NCBI RefSeq assembly: GCF_003478995.1
Contig: NZ_QUGI01000002.1
Coordinates: forward strand, 90,276-154,275
DNA length: 64,000 bases
Direction: 5' to 3'
Origin: Pseudoflavonifractor sp. AF19-9AC
GTDB lineage: Bacteria; Bacillota; Clostridia; Oscillospirales; Oscillospiraceae
The notes below the pieces were generated by a model. It was given only the letters and a program-made list of their open reading frames with translations. It did not search any database and was not told the origin of the DNA. The number at the start of each line of letters is the position of its first letter. Within the stretch, counting starts at the first letter, position 1. Positions 15,426 through 25,507 of the stretch are shown one piece after another. A program made the position numbers and the translations under genes.

Positions 15426-17696
15426 ATGATGAAGGTGATTGGAACCGGCAATCCCATTCACGACGCCAAGGGCAAGGTCACCGGCCGTACTCACTATACG
15501 GCTGACCTCACCATGCCCAACATGGCCCACATTGCCATGATCTTCAGCACCATTCCCCACGGCCGCGTGGTATCGGTGGATGCCTCCCGGGCTCTGGCTC
15601 TGGAGGGCGTCTACGGCGTGTTCCACTGTCTCAACTCCCCGGATTACTGCTACAACCGCTACCGCAGCCAATTCTCCAACCCCGGCTCCCAGATGCTGCC
15701 CAATGAGGAGCACGTCTTCCACTCCTACGTCCGCTTTGTGGGCGACCGGGTGGGCGCCGTGGCCGCCCGGGACGAGGAGACCGCCCGGCGGGCCGCCGCT
15801 CTGGTGAAGGTGGAGTACGAGGAGCTGCCCTACGCCCTGAACTTTGAGGATGCCCTGGCCGGCAAGCACTGCCTGGAGGGCGAATCCCCCATTGTGGACG
15901 AGGGCACCATCACGGTAGGTGAGCCCCAGCCCGACGAGGCCGAGGGCATTGTAGTCACCTCCCACAGTGAGCTCAGCCGTCTGCACCACGCCGCCATGGA
16001 GACCCACGCCTGCGTGGCCCAGTACGACCCCTCCACCGGTATGCTCACCGTGGAAAGCCCCAACCAGGCCGTCTTCGGCATCCGCACCGTCCTGGCTGAC
16101 ATGCTGGGCCTGCCCTACAACCGGGTGCGGGTCATCAAGGCCACCATGGGCGGCTCCTTCGGCGGAAAGCAGGAGTGGATTGTGGAGCCCGTGGCCGCCG
16201 TTCTGGCCAAGGAGCTGAACCGCCCGGTGAAGCTGGTATACGACCGCATGGAGACCATGCGCTCGGCCTACTGCCGGGGCGCCATGCGGGGTGATCTGCG
16301 GGGCGTGTTCCGCAAGGACGGCACCATTCTCCGCCTGGACATGGACATTCTCTATGACGCCGGCGCCTATATCAGCAGCGGCCGGGACTATATGCGTGCC
16401 CCCTTCGGCAAAATGTTCCGCTGCTACCGGGTGCCTTACGGCAACCTCCACGCCCGCCTGGTGTCCACCAACACCACTCCCGGCGGCTCCTTCCGCAGCT
16501 GGGGCGTGGCCGAGTACTACACCTTGCTGGAGCACCTGCTGGAAAATGCCGCCAAGGCCCTGAACATGGACCCCGTGGAGCTGCGGCTCAAAAACGTGCT
16601 CCACCCCGGGGAGTACGACATCAAGATGAACCTGCCCGTGGAGGACACCCGCATTGAGGAGTGCCTGCTCCGTGGCCGGGAGAAGTTCCGCTGGGCTGAG
16701 CGCCTGGAGGAGGACAAGGCCTTCAACGCCGCCAACCACCGCTACAAGCGGGGCTGCGGCGTGGCCTGCGGCGGACACACCAACACCTACTACACCCGCT
16801 TCCGGGACTTCGCTCAGGCGGAGCTCCGCATGGGCGATGACGGCACCGTCCAGGCCTGCGCCAGCATCCACGACCACGGCTGCGGCAGCGTCCAGGCTTT
16901 TAAGATGATCCTCTCTGAGGTGCTGGAGCTGCCCATGGACCAGATCCGTCTGGAGGAGGCGGACACCGCTGTCACTCCCTACGACTACGGCTGCTACTCC
17001 AGCCGCAGTACCTTCATGGTGGGCGGCGTGCTCATGCGCTGCGCCCAGAAGCTGCGCGGAGAGCTGCTCTCCGCCGCCGCTCAGATGTTGGACGCCCCCC
17101 AGGAGGAGCTCTACTTCCAGCAGGCGGTCATCCACCGGAAGGACCACCCGGAGGTGGCCCTCACCTACAAGGACGTGTCCCAGTGGTCCATTCTGAACCT
17201 GTGCCATGAGATCTTCGCTCGGGAGACCTTTGAGACCCACTCCAACCCCATCACCACCGGCGCCCACTTCGCCCACGTGGAGGTGGACACTTGGACGGGT
17301 CTGACCAAGGTACTGGACTACCTGGCTCTCCACGATGTGGGCCAGGCCATCAACCCCGCCATGTGCATTGCCCAGACCCAGGGCGCGGTCCAGATGGGCT
17401 GCGGCGCCGCTCTGCGGGAGCAGTACACCTTCTCCCCCGACGGCCGTGGCGTGGCCAGTCTGTCCAAGTATCACCTGATGAATGCCCCCGATCTGCCGGA
17501 GATTCAGGTGGAGCTCATCCAGGACGGTCCCTCCAAGGATGGCCCCTTCGGCGCCAAGTCCATCGGCGAGATCGGCATGGTCCCCGTGGCCGCCGCCGTG
17601 AGCGGCGCGGTGAACCGGGCACTGGACGCCGATCTGGGCGTGCTGCCCATGGATCCCGACCGTATTCTGGAGTGTATCGCAAGGAGGGAAGCTTAA
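15426..17696 (+). CDS. xdhA: Molybdenum hydroxylase large (Mo-binding) subunit, xanthine dehydrogenase family
   Basis: The 756-residue protein is the molybdopterin-binding subunit of a xanthine-dehydrogenase-type hydroxylase. Visible family blocks include TGRTHYTADL at the N terminus, the pterin-contact loop MGGSFGGKQEW, FRSWGVAE, and the C-terminal KSIGEIGMVP segment, whose Glu corresponds to the catalytic base. It would hydroxylate an aromatic N-heterocycle (purine, nicotinate or similar) using water. Start: first of two ATGs after GAGGAGGG. It is the first gene of a three-gene operon (Mo, 2Fe-2S, FAD) with a one-base gap to the next. No maturation gene (XdhC/MoeA type) is present in the window. 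Confidence 0.92.
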   Translation: MMKVIGTGNPIHDAKGKVTGRTHYTADLTMPNMAHIAMIFSTIPHGRVVSVDASRALALEGVYGVFHCLNSPDYCYNRYRSQFSNPGSQMLPNEEHVFHSYVRFVGDRVGAVAARDEETARRAAALVKVEYEELPYALNFEDALAGKHCLEGESPIVDEGTITVGEPQPDEAEGIVVTSHSELSRLHHAAMETHACVAQYDPSTGMLTVESPNQAVFGIRTVLADMLGLPYNRVRVIKATMGGSFGGKQEWIVEPVAAVLAKELNRPVKLVYDRMETMRSAYCRGAMRGDLRGVFRKDGTILRLDMDILYDAGAYISSGRDYMRAPFGKMFRCYRVPYGNLHARLVSTNTTPGGSFRSWGVAEYYTLLEHLLENAAKALNMDPVELRLKNVLHPGEYDIKMNLPVEDTRIEECLLRGREKFRWAERLEEDKAFNAANHRYKRGCGVACGGHTNTYYTRFRDFAQAELRMGDDGTVQACASIHDHGCGSVQAFKMILSEVLELPMDQIRLEEADTAVTPYDYGCYSSRSTFMVGGVLMRCAQKLRGELLSAAAQMLDAPQEELYFQQAVIHRKDHPEVALTYKDVSQWSILNLCHEIFARETFETHSNPITTGAHFAHVEVDTWTGLTKVLDYLALHDVGQAINPAMCIAQTQGAVQMGCGAALREQYTFSPDGRGVASLSKYHLMNAPDLPEIQVELIQDGPSKDGPFGAKSIGEIGMVPVAAAVSGAVNRALDADLGVLPMDPDRILECIARREA

Positions 17697-17697
17697 C

Positions 17698-18164
<467 letters not shown>

Positions 18165-18168
<4 letters not shown>

Positions 18169-19007
18169 ACACTTGTCTGATTCCCAGAAATCTGGAAGAG
18201 CTGGGTGAGGCCCTGGGTCAGCTGACCGGAAAGAGCCTCATTCTGGCCGGAGGCACCGACCTGGTTCTTCAGATGCGCGCCAAGCATCTGGAGCCCGATG
18301 TTCTCCTCTCCCTCAGCGACGTGTCCGCCCTGCGTGACATCATCATTACCCCGGAGCGGGCCGTCATCGGCGCCATGGCCACCATGGCCCGGGTGAAGGA
18401 GGCCACCGACGGTCTTTCCGACCTGCAGGCCCTGGCCGACGCCGCGGGCGGCGTGGGCTCCCCCCAGATCCGCAACAAGGGCACCATCGGCGGCAACGTG
18501 GCCAACGCCTCTCCCGCCGCCGACCTGCCCTCCGTGCTGTGGCTGCTGAACGCCCAGGTGGACATCCTCTGCCCCGGCGGCCTGCGCCGCGTCCTGCCCA
18601 TCCAGCAGTTCTTCCAGGGCAAGGACGGCCGCAAGACCCAGCTGGAGCTGGGCGAGGTCATTGTCAGCTTCACCATCGACCGCACCGCCCTCCAGGGCTG
18701 GCGCTCCGCCTTCCACAAGCTGGGCCACCGCTCCCAGGTGACCATCTCCCGCATCGGCATGGCCATCGCCCTCCGCCTGAACAGCGAGGGCATCATTGAG
18801 GACGCCCGGGTGGTGGCGGGGGCCATCAAGCCCATCCCCTTCCAGCTGCCTGCCGCCGAGGACATTCTTCGGGGCAAGCGGCCCGAGCCCACCCCCGGGC
18901 TGTGCATCGCCCTGGGGGAGACCTTCAAGGGCAACACCCGCCGGGTCTATAAGGAAAACGCCGCCAAGGGCGTCTTTGAGGACACCCTGAAGCTGTTTGC
19001 ACGATAA
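18165..19007 (+). CDS. xdhB: FAD-binding subunit of the molybdenum hydroxylase
   Basis: The 280-residue protein belongs to the CO-dehydrogenase/xanthine-dehydrogenase FAD family: the LAGGTDLVLQMR motif for FAD pyrophosphate near residues 26-36, and GSPQIRNKGTIGGNVANASPAADLP for the second FAD-binding block. It passes electrons to NAD+ or another acceptor. The ATG overlaps the previous stop by four bases and follows GGGAGGAG. Together the three products form one heterotrimeric enzyme. Confidence 0.93.
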
Positions 19008-19307
19008 CCTCTTTTTCTCTTCCACGAAAGGCGCGCTGCGGAGCAAGCTCCGCAGCGCGCCTCAGTCTGTCAGAAAACCTCGCCGCCGGCGGGGCCTTTT
19101 TGATATAATGGAAGGGGCAGAGTGGGATGGGGCAAACGATGCCGCAATCACCGTTTCAGACAAGGCCGCCCCCCGGGCGCATCTGCCGGGAAAAACAGCG
19201 CTGGAAGGACACCGCGGCCATGTAAATTCCGGCTTGTATGCGGATTTTTAGAAAAAACAGCCAATGTAAACAAAAGTTGATGGCGATTGAGAGCGAGGCA
19301 TGTTAGC
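19008..19307. other. Intergenic region between the xdh operon and the accessory cassette
   Basis: The 300-base gap contains a strong hairpin (19030-19061), a CCGCCGGCGG palindrome near 19081, and a TATAAT (19104-19109) without a good -35. No gene is supported. Base composition becomes visibly more AT-rich towards 19250. Confidence 0.5.
19030..19061 (+). terminator. Perfect 15-bp hairpin closing the xdh operon
   Basis: A 15-base arm (19030-19044, GGCGCGCTGCGGAGC) and its exact complement (19047-19061) are separated by AA. There is no following T run, so termination may be weak or Rho-aided. Confidence 0.55.
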
Positions 19308-19724
19308 ATGAGCATAGCGAAACGAATGAAACGCGTCCGGAGGGAGCGGGGGCTCTCCCAGGAAAGGCTGGCGGAGCAGCTCAACGTCTCCCGGCAGACG
19401 GTCTCCAAATGGGAGAACGGCCTGGCCGTCCCCTCCGGCGACAACCTGAACCAGCTGGGAAAGGCACTGGGCGTGTCGGTGGATTTCCTCCTGAATGGGG
19501 AGCGGACGCTGTCAGCCCCGGCGGAGGAGACGCCCGCTCCACAGCCGGGGCGGCGCCTGCCGGCCCTGCTGGCCGCCCTGCTGCTGGCAGGGAGCGTCCT
19601 GATTGGGGCGCTGCTCTTTGGGGAATGGGGTGATCGGCCCATCCCAGAATCCAAACTGCAAGGTGAGGTGATAGATCCTTCAACAATAGGAGAAGGTATG
19701 CCGCTTCTTCCGCTCGAGGAATGA
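19308..19724 (+). CDS. Membrane-anchored XRE/HTH regulator
   Basis: The 138-residue protein has a Cro/C1-type helix-turn-helix at residues ~4-58 (RMKRVRRERGLSQERLAEQLNVSRQTVSKWENG in the usual order). A proline-rich linker follows, then one membrane segment (~82-100) and a short extracytoplasmic tail of ~35 residues. Such HTH-TM proteins control neighbouring genes from the membrane. The ATG at 19308 follows GCGAGG. It is 22 bases upstream of a secreted-protein gene, heading the accessory cassette 19308-21443. Confidence 0.82.
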   Translation: MSIAKRMKRVRRERGLSQERLAEQLNVSRQTVSKWENGLAVPSGDNLNQLGKALGVSVDFLLNGERTLSAPAEETPAPQPGRRLPALLAALLLAGSVLIGALLFGEWGDRPIPESKLQGEVIDPSTIGEGMPLLPLEE

Positions 19725-19746
19725 TATTGGGGAGGAGGTGGTAAAA

Positions 19747-20154
19747 ATGTGCCGCAAGCGGTTTGGAATCGTCCTTTTGTCCTGTGTGCTGATGCTCAGT
19801 TCTGCGGTGATGTCCGTCGGCGCAGCCGAGCTTCCCAATAACGGCAACGGCGCCGTGGTTATGCGCGCAGCTGGACGGTTGGATTCTAGTATTCCCGCAA
19901 AAACTCTTGCGCCCATCAATGTGGAATTCTCTCTGGCAAAAGGCGACATGATAGAGTATGACTGCACCTATACGCCCAAGTCTGCCAGCGTTGATTTCGG
20001 CTATATTGCTCCAAATGGCTTGTTTTATTCTATCAACTGTACCAGCGGAAGCTTCAACAAATCGTTTAAAGTCAACCAGACCGGTCAGTACACCCTGGCC
20101 ATCCGCAACAACGCCTCCTATGCCGTGACCGTAACGGGAACGGTGAGATATTAA
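19747..20154 (+). CDS. Small secreted protein of unknown function
   Basis: The 135-residue product begins with a signal peptide (CRKRFGIVLLSCVLMLSSAVMSVGAAE, with likely cleavage after VGAA). The mature ~105 residues look like one beta-sandwich: KTLAPINVEFSLAKGDMIEYDCTYTP and GQYTLAIRNNASYAVTVTGTVRY recall pre-peptidase-type domains. No catalytic motif is seen and the family was not recognised. The ATG lies eight bases after GGAGGAGG; a GTG nine bases upstream is less likely. It lies between the HTH regulator and a larger secreted-protein gene and is probably co-transcribed. Confidence 0.75.
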   Translation: MCRKRFGIVLLSCVLMLSSAVMSVGAAELPNNGNGAVVMRAAGRLDSSIPAKTLAPINVEFSLAKGDMIEYDCTYTPKSASVDFGYIAPNGLFYSINCTSGSFNKSFKVNQTGQYTLAIRNNASYAVTVTGTVRY

Positions 20155-20212
20155 CTGTTTAGCGAATTATACAATTTTTAAGAACATGTGTAAATATAAA
20201 GGAGTTGACAAA

Positions 20213-21234
20213 ATGTTGAAACGCGCATGCAAGGTAGTGTTGTCGTTTATGATGTGTATTCCCTTTATATTTCCTATTTCTGCCACCGAATATACTACAA
20301 CGACACAAAATGATTATTATGTTACGCAATATACCAACGAAGCAGGTGAAATAATCAGAGTGATGAATCGGACAGCCACAAATAGTCTTTCCACTATGTC
20401 ACTGGATTATAGTCATACAAAAGAACTACTTCAAGCTATGGGGATGAGCGAAGGAGCCATAAATAATCTATCCGCTGAGGATCTAGCTTTATATGCGAGA
20501 ACACAGTGGATGTACTCCTCTACGGTATATTACAAAACGGATGCCGATGGTATCGTTACAGTTGTGTCAGAAGATGAAGCCCTCGCAGCATCTATTGCGG
20601 AAAAGCAGGCCGCCCGTGGGATTGTAGGTAATGGCGAAGGATCATTACCAAATGATGACTATATGGAATTAACGGTCACTATAGCGGATTCTGGTGCCGG
20701 AAATGGTGGGATACGGATTACATGTGACGCTACCTGGAAGAAAATGCCACTCTTTAGAGGCGTTGATGCATTAGGAGCCTGCGCACAGAATATATCGATT
20801 ACAGAAAATACTTATTCAGGGTATTATCAATATAATATGATTACTCGTGAAAATGATGTGATATTAGCAGAGAAGGATTATGATAGCTCTTGGACATCAA
20901 TTCCCCAAAGCAAATTCCAATTGGATTCCACCACAAATGGCGACTTTAACGGCGGTGGCATTACATTTTCATTGCCCAAGACCTAACTAGAGGTAATGTT
21001 GAAACAAAATATACAGATTTTCATGTCCACATGCGGTATGACGGACACGTACAACAACCTACGCTTCCAACCTACTTTAACGTGGTAGGGTCTTACACCC
21101 ACGCAAGGATTTCCCTTGATCCTAACCCTTCTCTCAGTATTGATGGCAACGGTATTGCTGGATCAATTGGGTTTGGCCCGCGTATTAACGTTGACCGCAG
21201 GAATGCATACTTTGAAGCACATTATCTTCCTTAA
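20213..21234 (+). pseudogene. Secreted protein gene broken by a one-base frameshift near 20980
   Basis: From the ATG at 20213 (after AAAGGAG) the frame gives a signal peptide (VVLSFMMCIPFIFPISA) and ~235 residues to a TAA at 20984-20986. The -1 frame is open immediately upstream and continues to a stop at 21234, reading DLTRGNVETKYTDF and then HVHMRYDGHV. A missing G in CCCAAGACC would turn SLPKT-stop into SLPKDLTRGN and give one ~340-residue protein. The second half has a beta-rich C terminus (SLSIDGNGIAGSIGFGPRINVD). No standard slippery heptamer is present, so mutation or a sequencing error is favoured over recoding. Function unknown; AT-rich codons differ from the flanking core genes, suggesting transfer. 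Confidence 0.7.
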
Positions 21235-21263
21235 ATAAGCGCTTTTTATTGGGGGGAGTCCAT

Positions 21264-21443
21264 ATGAACAAAAGCTTTTGGGGGCATGTAATTCTTTCAA
21301 TATTGGTTGTCCTGTTGGCATACGCTCTGTTTTGGTCCTATGGAACGCCTGTTTTCGGCGAGGATATGGCAAACACCCTGTTTCTCAGCATCGAACTCAT
21401 CGTCTGTACACAGCTGATAATCCATAAGAGGCCGAAAAAATAA
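21264..21443 (+). CDS. 59-residue membrane protein
   Basis: A short product with two predicted membrane segments (~7-27 and ~35-53), ending in a basic tail (KRPKK). A strong GGGGGGAG site precedes the ATG by six bases. It is the last gene of the AT-rich accessory cassette. Possible roles such as immunity, export or sensing cannot be distinguished from sequence. Confidence 0.65.
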   Translation: MNKSFWGHVILSILVVLLAYALFWSYGTPVFGEDMANTLFLSIELIVCTQLIIHKRPKK

Positions 21444-21607
21444 GCTTATTTACTGCTTTTTACGCGAACGGAAGCGTGGTCCCTCATTGAAAAGCGCGGA
21501 GCCCGGCTATGAAGCTTGATCCGCATATCCCACATATCAGATCTTCTGTATGTCACAGGAAAACGGTAATTTTATTGCCGCAATTCCCGGTTCTTCCCAA
21601 GAAAGAG

Positions 21608-21633
21608 AAGGAGCGCCCCGCGGGGCGCTCCTT
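21608..21633 (-). terminator. Terminator of the ilv operon
   Basis: AAGGAGCGCCCCG and CGGGGCGCTCCTT form a perfect palindrome (21608-21633) 13 bases beyond the ilvC stop. The minus strand continues CTCTTTCTT. Confidence 0.75.
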
Positions 21634-21645
21634 TGTTGTTTCATT

Positions 21646-22665
21646 TTAGTTGGAAGCGGTGTCCAGGTCGGTGTCGCCGCCCCAGATCATGTTCTTGCGC
21701 AGCTCAGCGCCCACGGTCTCCATCTGGTGCTTGGCCAGCTGGGCACGCTTGGCGTTGAAGAAGGTACGGCCGTTCTTGTTCTCGGCAATCCACTTGCCGG
21801 CGAACACGCCGTCCTGAATGTCCTTCAGGACCGCCTTCATGTTTTTCTTGGTCTCCTCATAGGGCAGGACACGGGGACCGGAGACATACTCGCCGTACTC
21901 CGCGGTGTCGGAGATGGAGTAGTTCATGGCAGCCACGCCGCCCTTGTTGATGAGGTCGATAATGAGCTTCATCTCGTGGATGCACTCGAAGTAGGCGTTC
22001 TCGGGCTCGTAGCCGGCCTCGACCAGGGTCTCGAAGCCCAGCTTCATCAGCTCCACAACGCCGCCGCACAGAACAGCCTGCTCGCCGAACAGGTCGGTCT
22101 CGGTCTCGTCCTGGAAGGTGGTCTCCATCACGCCGCCACGGGCGCCGCCGATGCCGGCGGCATAGGCCAGAGCCAGCTTATAGGCGTCGCCGGTGGCGTT
22201 CTGCTCCACGGCGATGAGGCAGGGCACGCCCTTGCCGTTGACATAGGTGGAGCGGACGGTGTGGCCGGGGCCCTTGGGGGCGATCATGGTCACGTCCACG
22301 TCGGCGGGAGGCACGATCTGCTTGAAGTGGATGTTGAAGCCGTGGGCGAACATCAGCATGTTGCCGGCCTCCAGGTTGGGGGCGATGTCCTTCTTATAGA
22401 CGTCGGCCTGAACCTCGTCGTTGATGAGGATCATGACGATGTCGCCCCACTTGGCGGCCTCGGGCACGGTCATCACCTTCAGGCCGGCCTGCTCGGCGTT
22501 AGCCCAGTTCTTGGAGCCCTGACGCAGGCCGACGCACACGTCGCAGCCGGAATCCTTCAGGTTCATGGCGTGGGCATGGCCCTGAGAGCCGTAGCCAATG
22601 ATGGCGATCTTCTTCCCGTTGAGGTAGTTGATGTCGCAATCCTTCTCATAATACATTTTTGCCAT
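21646..22665 (-). CDS. ilvC: Ketol-acid reductoisomerase
   Basis: The 339-residue class I enzyme converts acetolactate or acetohydroxybutyrate to the dihydroxy acids of the valine/isoleucine pathway with NADPH and Mg2+. It shows the nucleotide-binding [18 protein letters not shown], a [10 protein letters not shown] loop typical of NADPH use, [13 protein letters not shown], and the metal-binding [17 protein letters not shown] and [10 protein letters not shown]. Length is normal. Its start overlaps the end of ilvN by 20 bases, with AGGAGG in the overlap. Last gene of the operon. Confidence 0.97.
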   Translation of the reverse strand: MAKMYYEKDCDINYLNGKKIAIIGYGSQGHAHAMNLKDSGCDVCVGLRQGSKNWANAEQAGLKVMTVPEAAKWGDIVMILINDEVQADVYKKDIAPNLEAGNMLMFAHGFNIHFKQIVPPADVDVTMIAPKGPGHTVRSTYVNGKGVPCLIAVEQNATGDAYKLALAYAAGIGGARGGVMETTFQDETETDLFGEQAVLCGGVVELMKLGFETLVEAGYEPENAYFECIHEMKLIIDLINKGGVAAMNYSISDTAEYGEYVSGPRVLPYEETKKNMKAVLKDIQDGVFAGKWIAENKNGRTFFNAKRAQLAKHQMETVGAELRKNMIWGGDTDLDTASN

Positions 22666-23212
22666 AGTTATATTCCTCCTTCAGTTTGTTGTCATCATAT
22701 ATAGTGCTACGCCCTCTTTCGATGGCGAGAGTACCCGTTTTTGCGATTTCCAGAATGCCGAAGTCCTCCAGCAAGGCAATAAGTGCTCCGGTCTTGTCCT
22801 TGTCTCCGAAGATGGCCACCGTCAGGGTGTCCCGGCCCACGTCAATGATGTTGGCGCGGAAGAGGTTGGAGATCTGAATGACCTCGTCCCGGGCGTTGCG
22901 GTCAGCGGTCTTTACCTTAATCAAGGCAAATTCCCGCTGAATGGACTCGGCCTCTTCCAGAATCTTCACCGCCTGCACCGGAATGAGCTTGCGGCACTGG
23001 GCGGCAATCTGGTTGACCATCAGCTCGTCCCCCAGAATGACAATGGTAATCCGGGTGGTACCGGGCTTATCCGTCTCGCCGGAGACGATGGACTCGATGT
23101 TGTAGCCCTTCCGGGAAAAGAGCCGGGCCACCTGGCTGAGGACACCCGGGATATCCTGGACCAGAATGGCCAGGGTATAGAGCTTCTTCTGGGTATCAAA
23201 TTCTTTCTTCAT
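22646..23212 (-). CDS. ilvN: Acetolactate synthase small (regulatory) subunit, copy 2
   Basis: The 188-residue regulatory subunit has an N-terminal ACT domain ([31 protein letters not shown]) and a C-terminal IlvH-type domain ([17 protein letters not shown]). It would confer feedback control and activate the catalytic subunit encoded 12 bases upstream. It differs clearly from the other small subunit at 25006-25491, having extra N- and C-terminal residues. Confidence 0.94.
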   Translation of the reverse strand: MKKEFDTQKKLYTLAILVQDIPGVLSQVARLFSRKGYNIESIVSGETDKPGTTRITIVILGDELMVNQIAAQCRKLIPVQAVKILEEAESIQREFALIKVKTADRNARDEVIQISNLFRANIIDVGRDTLTVAIFGDKDKTGALIALLEDFGILEIAKTGTLAIERGRSTIYDDNKLKEEYNYGKNVL

Positions 23213-23224
23213 CCCGTCGCCCCC

Positions 23225-24928
23225 TTACTTCAGCAAAAAGTTGGTGATGTGGGCGCCGCCGGGCACCATGGGCCGGACCATCTCGTCCATATCCAGCCGA
23301 CAGTCCAGCACACAGCCGCAGCCCGCCTCCAGCGCCGCCTTCATGGCCTCCTCCATCTCCGCCATGTTGGTCACCCGGAAGCCCTTCAGGCCATAGGCCT
23401 CGGCCAGCTTCACAAAGTCCGGGCCACGGTCCAGGGTGGTCTCGGAGTAGCGCTGGTGGTAGATGAGGTTCTGCCACTGGCGGACCATGCCCAGGGTTCC
23501 ATTGTTGAAAATCACCGTGATGATGGGCAGGTGGTAGTGCTCCACGGTGGCCAGCTCGTGGCAGTTCATGCGGAAGCAGCCGTCGCCGGTGGTGTGGATC
23601 ACCACCTTGTCCGGGTTGCCCATCTTGGCCCCGATGGCGGCCCCCAGGCCGAAGCCCATGGTGCCGAAGCCGCCGGAGGTCAGCAGCTGGCCGGGGTAGT
23701 CAAAGTGGAAATGCTGGATGGACCACATCTGATGCTGGCCCACGTCGGTGGCCACGATGGAGTCCTCCGGCGCCAGGCGGTGGATGGTCTCCAGCACCTG
23801 CTTGGGGGTCAGGCTCTCGCTCTGGCGGGGAATGGAGGGCTCCCGCAGGGGGAGAATGTGCTCTTTCCACTCGGGATGGCTGTACTGGGGCAGCTTGGGG
23901 TTCAGCAGATCCAAGACCGCCTTGGCGTCACCGATGATATGGTGGTCGGTGAGCACGTTCTTGTCGATCTCCGAACGGTCAATGTCGATGTGGACAATCT
24001 TGGCCTGGCTGGCAAAGGAGCCGGGATTCAGAGCCACCCGGTCAGAGAACCGGCAGCCCACAGCGATGAGCAGGTCGCACTCGCTGCAGGCCAGGTTGCT
24101 GGCCCGGGAACCGTGCATGCCAATCATGCCTGTGGTCAGGGGGTGTCCCCCGGGGAAACCACCGCCGCCCATGACGGTGATGGCTACCGGGGCGTCCAGC
24201 TTCTCGGCAAACTCCCGGAACTGCTTGTGGGCCCGGCCCCGGACCACGCCGCCGCCGCAGATGAGCAGCGGGCGCTCCGACTGGGCAATCATGTCCACCA
24301 GAATGTCAATGTCCTCGCCGTTGGGCTCGGGATTCTTCAGCTGGTGGCTGTCCGCCAGGGCCTGGATGCTGCTGCAGGAGCGGTTCTCCGTCCAGGGAAT
24401 AAACTCGTACTCAATCTCCACACTGGGCGCGGTGACATTTTTCAAAAAGTCAATGAGCACCGGGCCGGGCCGGCCGGTGGCCGCCACGGCAAAGGCCTGG
24501 CGCATCACGTCGGGGATGGACTGGGGGTCCCGCACCAGATAGGTGGCCTTGGTGATAGGCATGGCGATGCCGGTGATGTCCACCTCCTGGAAGGCATCCT
24601 TGCCCAGCACATCCTCCGTCACGTTGCAGGTGATAAAGACCACCGGCGAGGAGTCCATGTAGGCGGTGGCGATGCCCGTGGTCAGGTTGGTGGCCCCGGG
24701 TCCGCTGGTGGCAAAGCACACCCCCACCTTTCCGGTGGAGCGGGCGTAGCCGTCCGCGGCGTGGGAGGCTCCCTGCTCGTGGGCAGTCAGTACATGGTGG
24801 ATCTTATCCTTATAATTATAGAGCTCATCATAGACATTCAGGATGGTTCCGCCGGGATACCCGAAGACGGTGTCCACCCCCTGCTCCAGCAGGCACTCCA
24901 TGATGGCCTGTGTGGCTCTTACTTTCAT
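23225..24928 (-). CDS. ilvB: Acetolactate synthase large (catalytic) subunit, copy 2
   Basis: The 567-residue TPP enzyme condenses two pyruvates, or pyruvate and 2-oxobutyrate. Visible features are the TPP-activating Glu in TAHEQGASHAADGYAR, the FGYPGG substrate loop, the FAD-region RASNLACSECDLLIAVGCRFSDR and the TPP/Mg2+ motif GDGCFRMNCHELATV followed by IIFNN-like residues. The ATG at 24928 follows GGAG; a TTG six codons upstream is possible. It is the third gene of the operon, 77 bases after the first small subunit. It is a second, divergent paralogue of the enzyme at 25508-27139. Confidence 0.95.
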   Translation of the reverse strand: MKVRATQAIMECLLEQGVDTVFGYPGGTILNVYDELYNYKDKIHHVLTAHEQGASHAADGYARSTGKVGVCFATSGPGATNLTTGIATAYMDSSPVVFITCNVTEDVLGKDAFQEVDITGIAMPITKATYLVRDPQSIPDVMRQAFAVAATGRPGPVLIDFLKNVTAPSVEIEYEFIPWTENRSCSSIQALADSHQLKNPEPNGEDIDILVDMIAQSERPLLICGGGVVRGRAHKQFREFAEKLDAPVAITVMGGGGFPGGHPLTTGMIGMHGSRASNLACSECDLLIAVGCRFSDRVALNPGSFASQAKIVHIDIDRSEIDKNVLTDHHIIGDAKAVLDLLNPKLPQYSHPEWKEHILPLREPSIPRQSESLTPKQVLETIHRLAPEDSIVATDVGQHQMWSIQHFHFDYPGQLLTSGGFGTMGFGLGAAIGAKMGNPDKVVIHTTGDGCFRMNCHELATVEHYHLPIITVIFNNGTLGMVRQWQNLIYHQRYSETTLDRGPDFVKLAEAYGLKGFRVTNMAEMEEAMKAALEAGCGCVLDCRLDMDEMVRPMVPGGAHITNFLLK

Positions 24929-25005
24929 AGGTTCAACTCCAGTCAAATTGTTCCTTATGGCAAGATATCACGCTTCACCTACGCTGGGCGCGACGGCTCA
25001 GACGC

Positions 25006-25491
25006 TTAAATCTTTCCTCCGCCCTTCTGCACCGCAATGACGCCGGTGCGAACGACCTCCAAAATGGAGAAGGGGCGCATCATGGCCTGGAAGGTGTCCA
25101 GCTGATCCGGTGTGGCGGACAGCTCCATGGTCATGGAGGTGGGAGAGATGTCATCCACCTTGGCCCCCATGATTTCACAGATGGTCATGATGTCCTGGCG
25201 GGTCTTGTTGTTGGCGTTTACCTTTAAAATCATCAGTTCCCGGCCAATGAAGGTGTTCTCCTCCAGGGTGCGCACCTTAATGACCTCAACCAGCTTGTTC
25301 AGCTGCTTTTCCACCTGCTCCACCACACTGTTGCCGCTGTCCACGATGATGGTGATGCGGGAGATGGTGGGGTCGTCTGTGACACCCACGGCCAGGGACT
25401 CAATGTTGAAGGCCCGGCGGGAAAACAGTCCGGTAATTCGGTTCAGAACGCCCGCCCGGTTTTCCACCAGCACGGAAATAGTCTGTTTCAT
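25006..25491 (-). CDS. ilvN: Acetolactate synthase small (regulatory) subunit, copy 1
   Basis: The 161-residue protein has the standard IlvN/IlvH layout: ACT domain (TISVLVENRAGVLNRITGLFSRRAFNIESL) and C-terminal domain ending FSILEVVRTGVIAVQKG. The ATG at 25491 follows GGGGGAGAG, 16 bases after the catalytic-subunit stop. It presumably pairs with the copy 1 large subunit. Confidence 0.94.
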   Translation of the reverse strand: MKQTISVLVENRAGVLNRITGLFSRRAFNIESLAVGVTDDPTISRITIIVDSGNSVVEQVEKQLNKLVEVIKVRTLEENTFIGRELMILKVNANNKTRQDIMTICEIMGAKVDDISPTSMTMELSATPDQLDTFQAMMRPFSILEVVRTGVIAVQKGGGKI

Positions 25492-25507
25492 GGTCTCTCC
25501 CCCTCCC

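Noticed and set aside
20970..21031. Programmed -1 ribosomal frameshift in the secreted-protein gene
   Set aside because: The junction lacks an XXXYYYZ slippery heptamer and no downstream pseudoknot was seen; mutation or sequencing error is simpler.
24929..24946. TTG start six codons upstream in the second ilvB
   Set aside because: The ATG at 24928 has a GGAG site at good distance and a typical N terminus, although AAGGAAC before the TTG keeps it possible.
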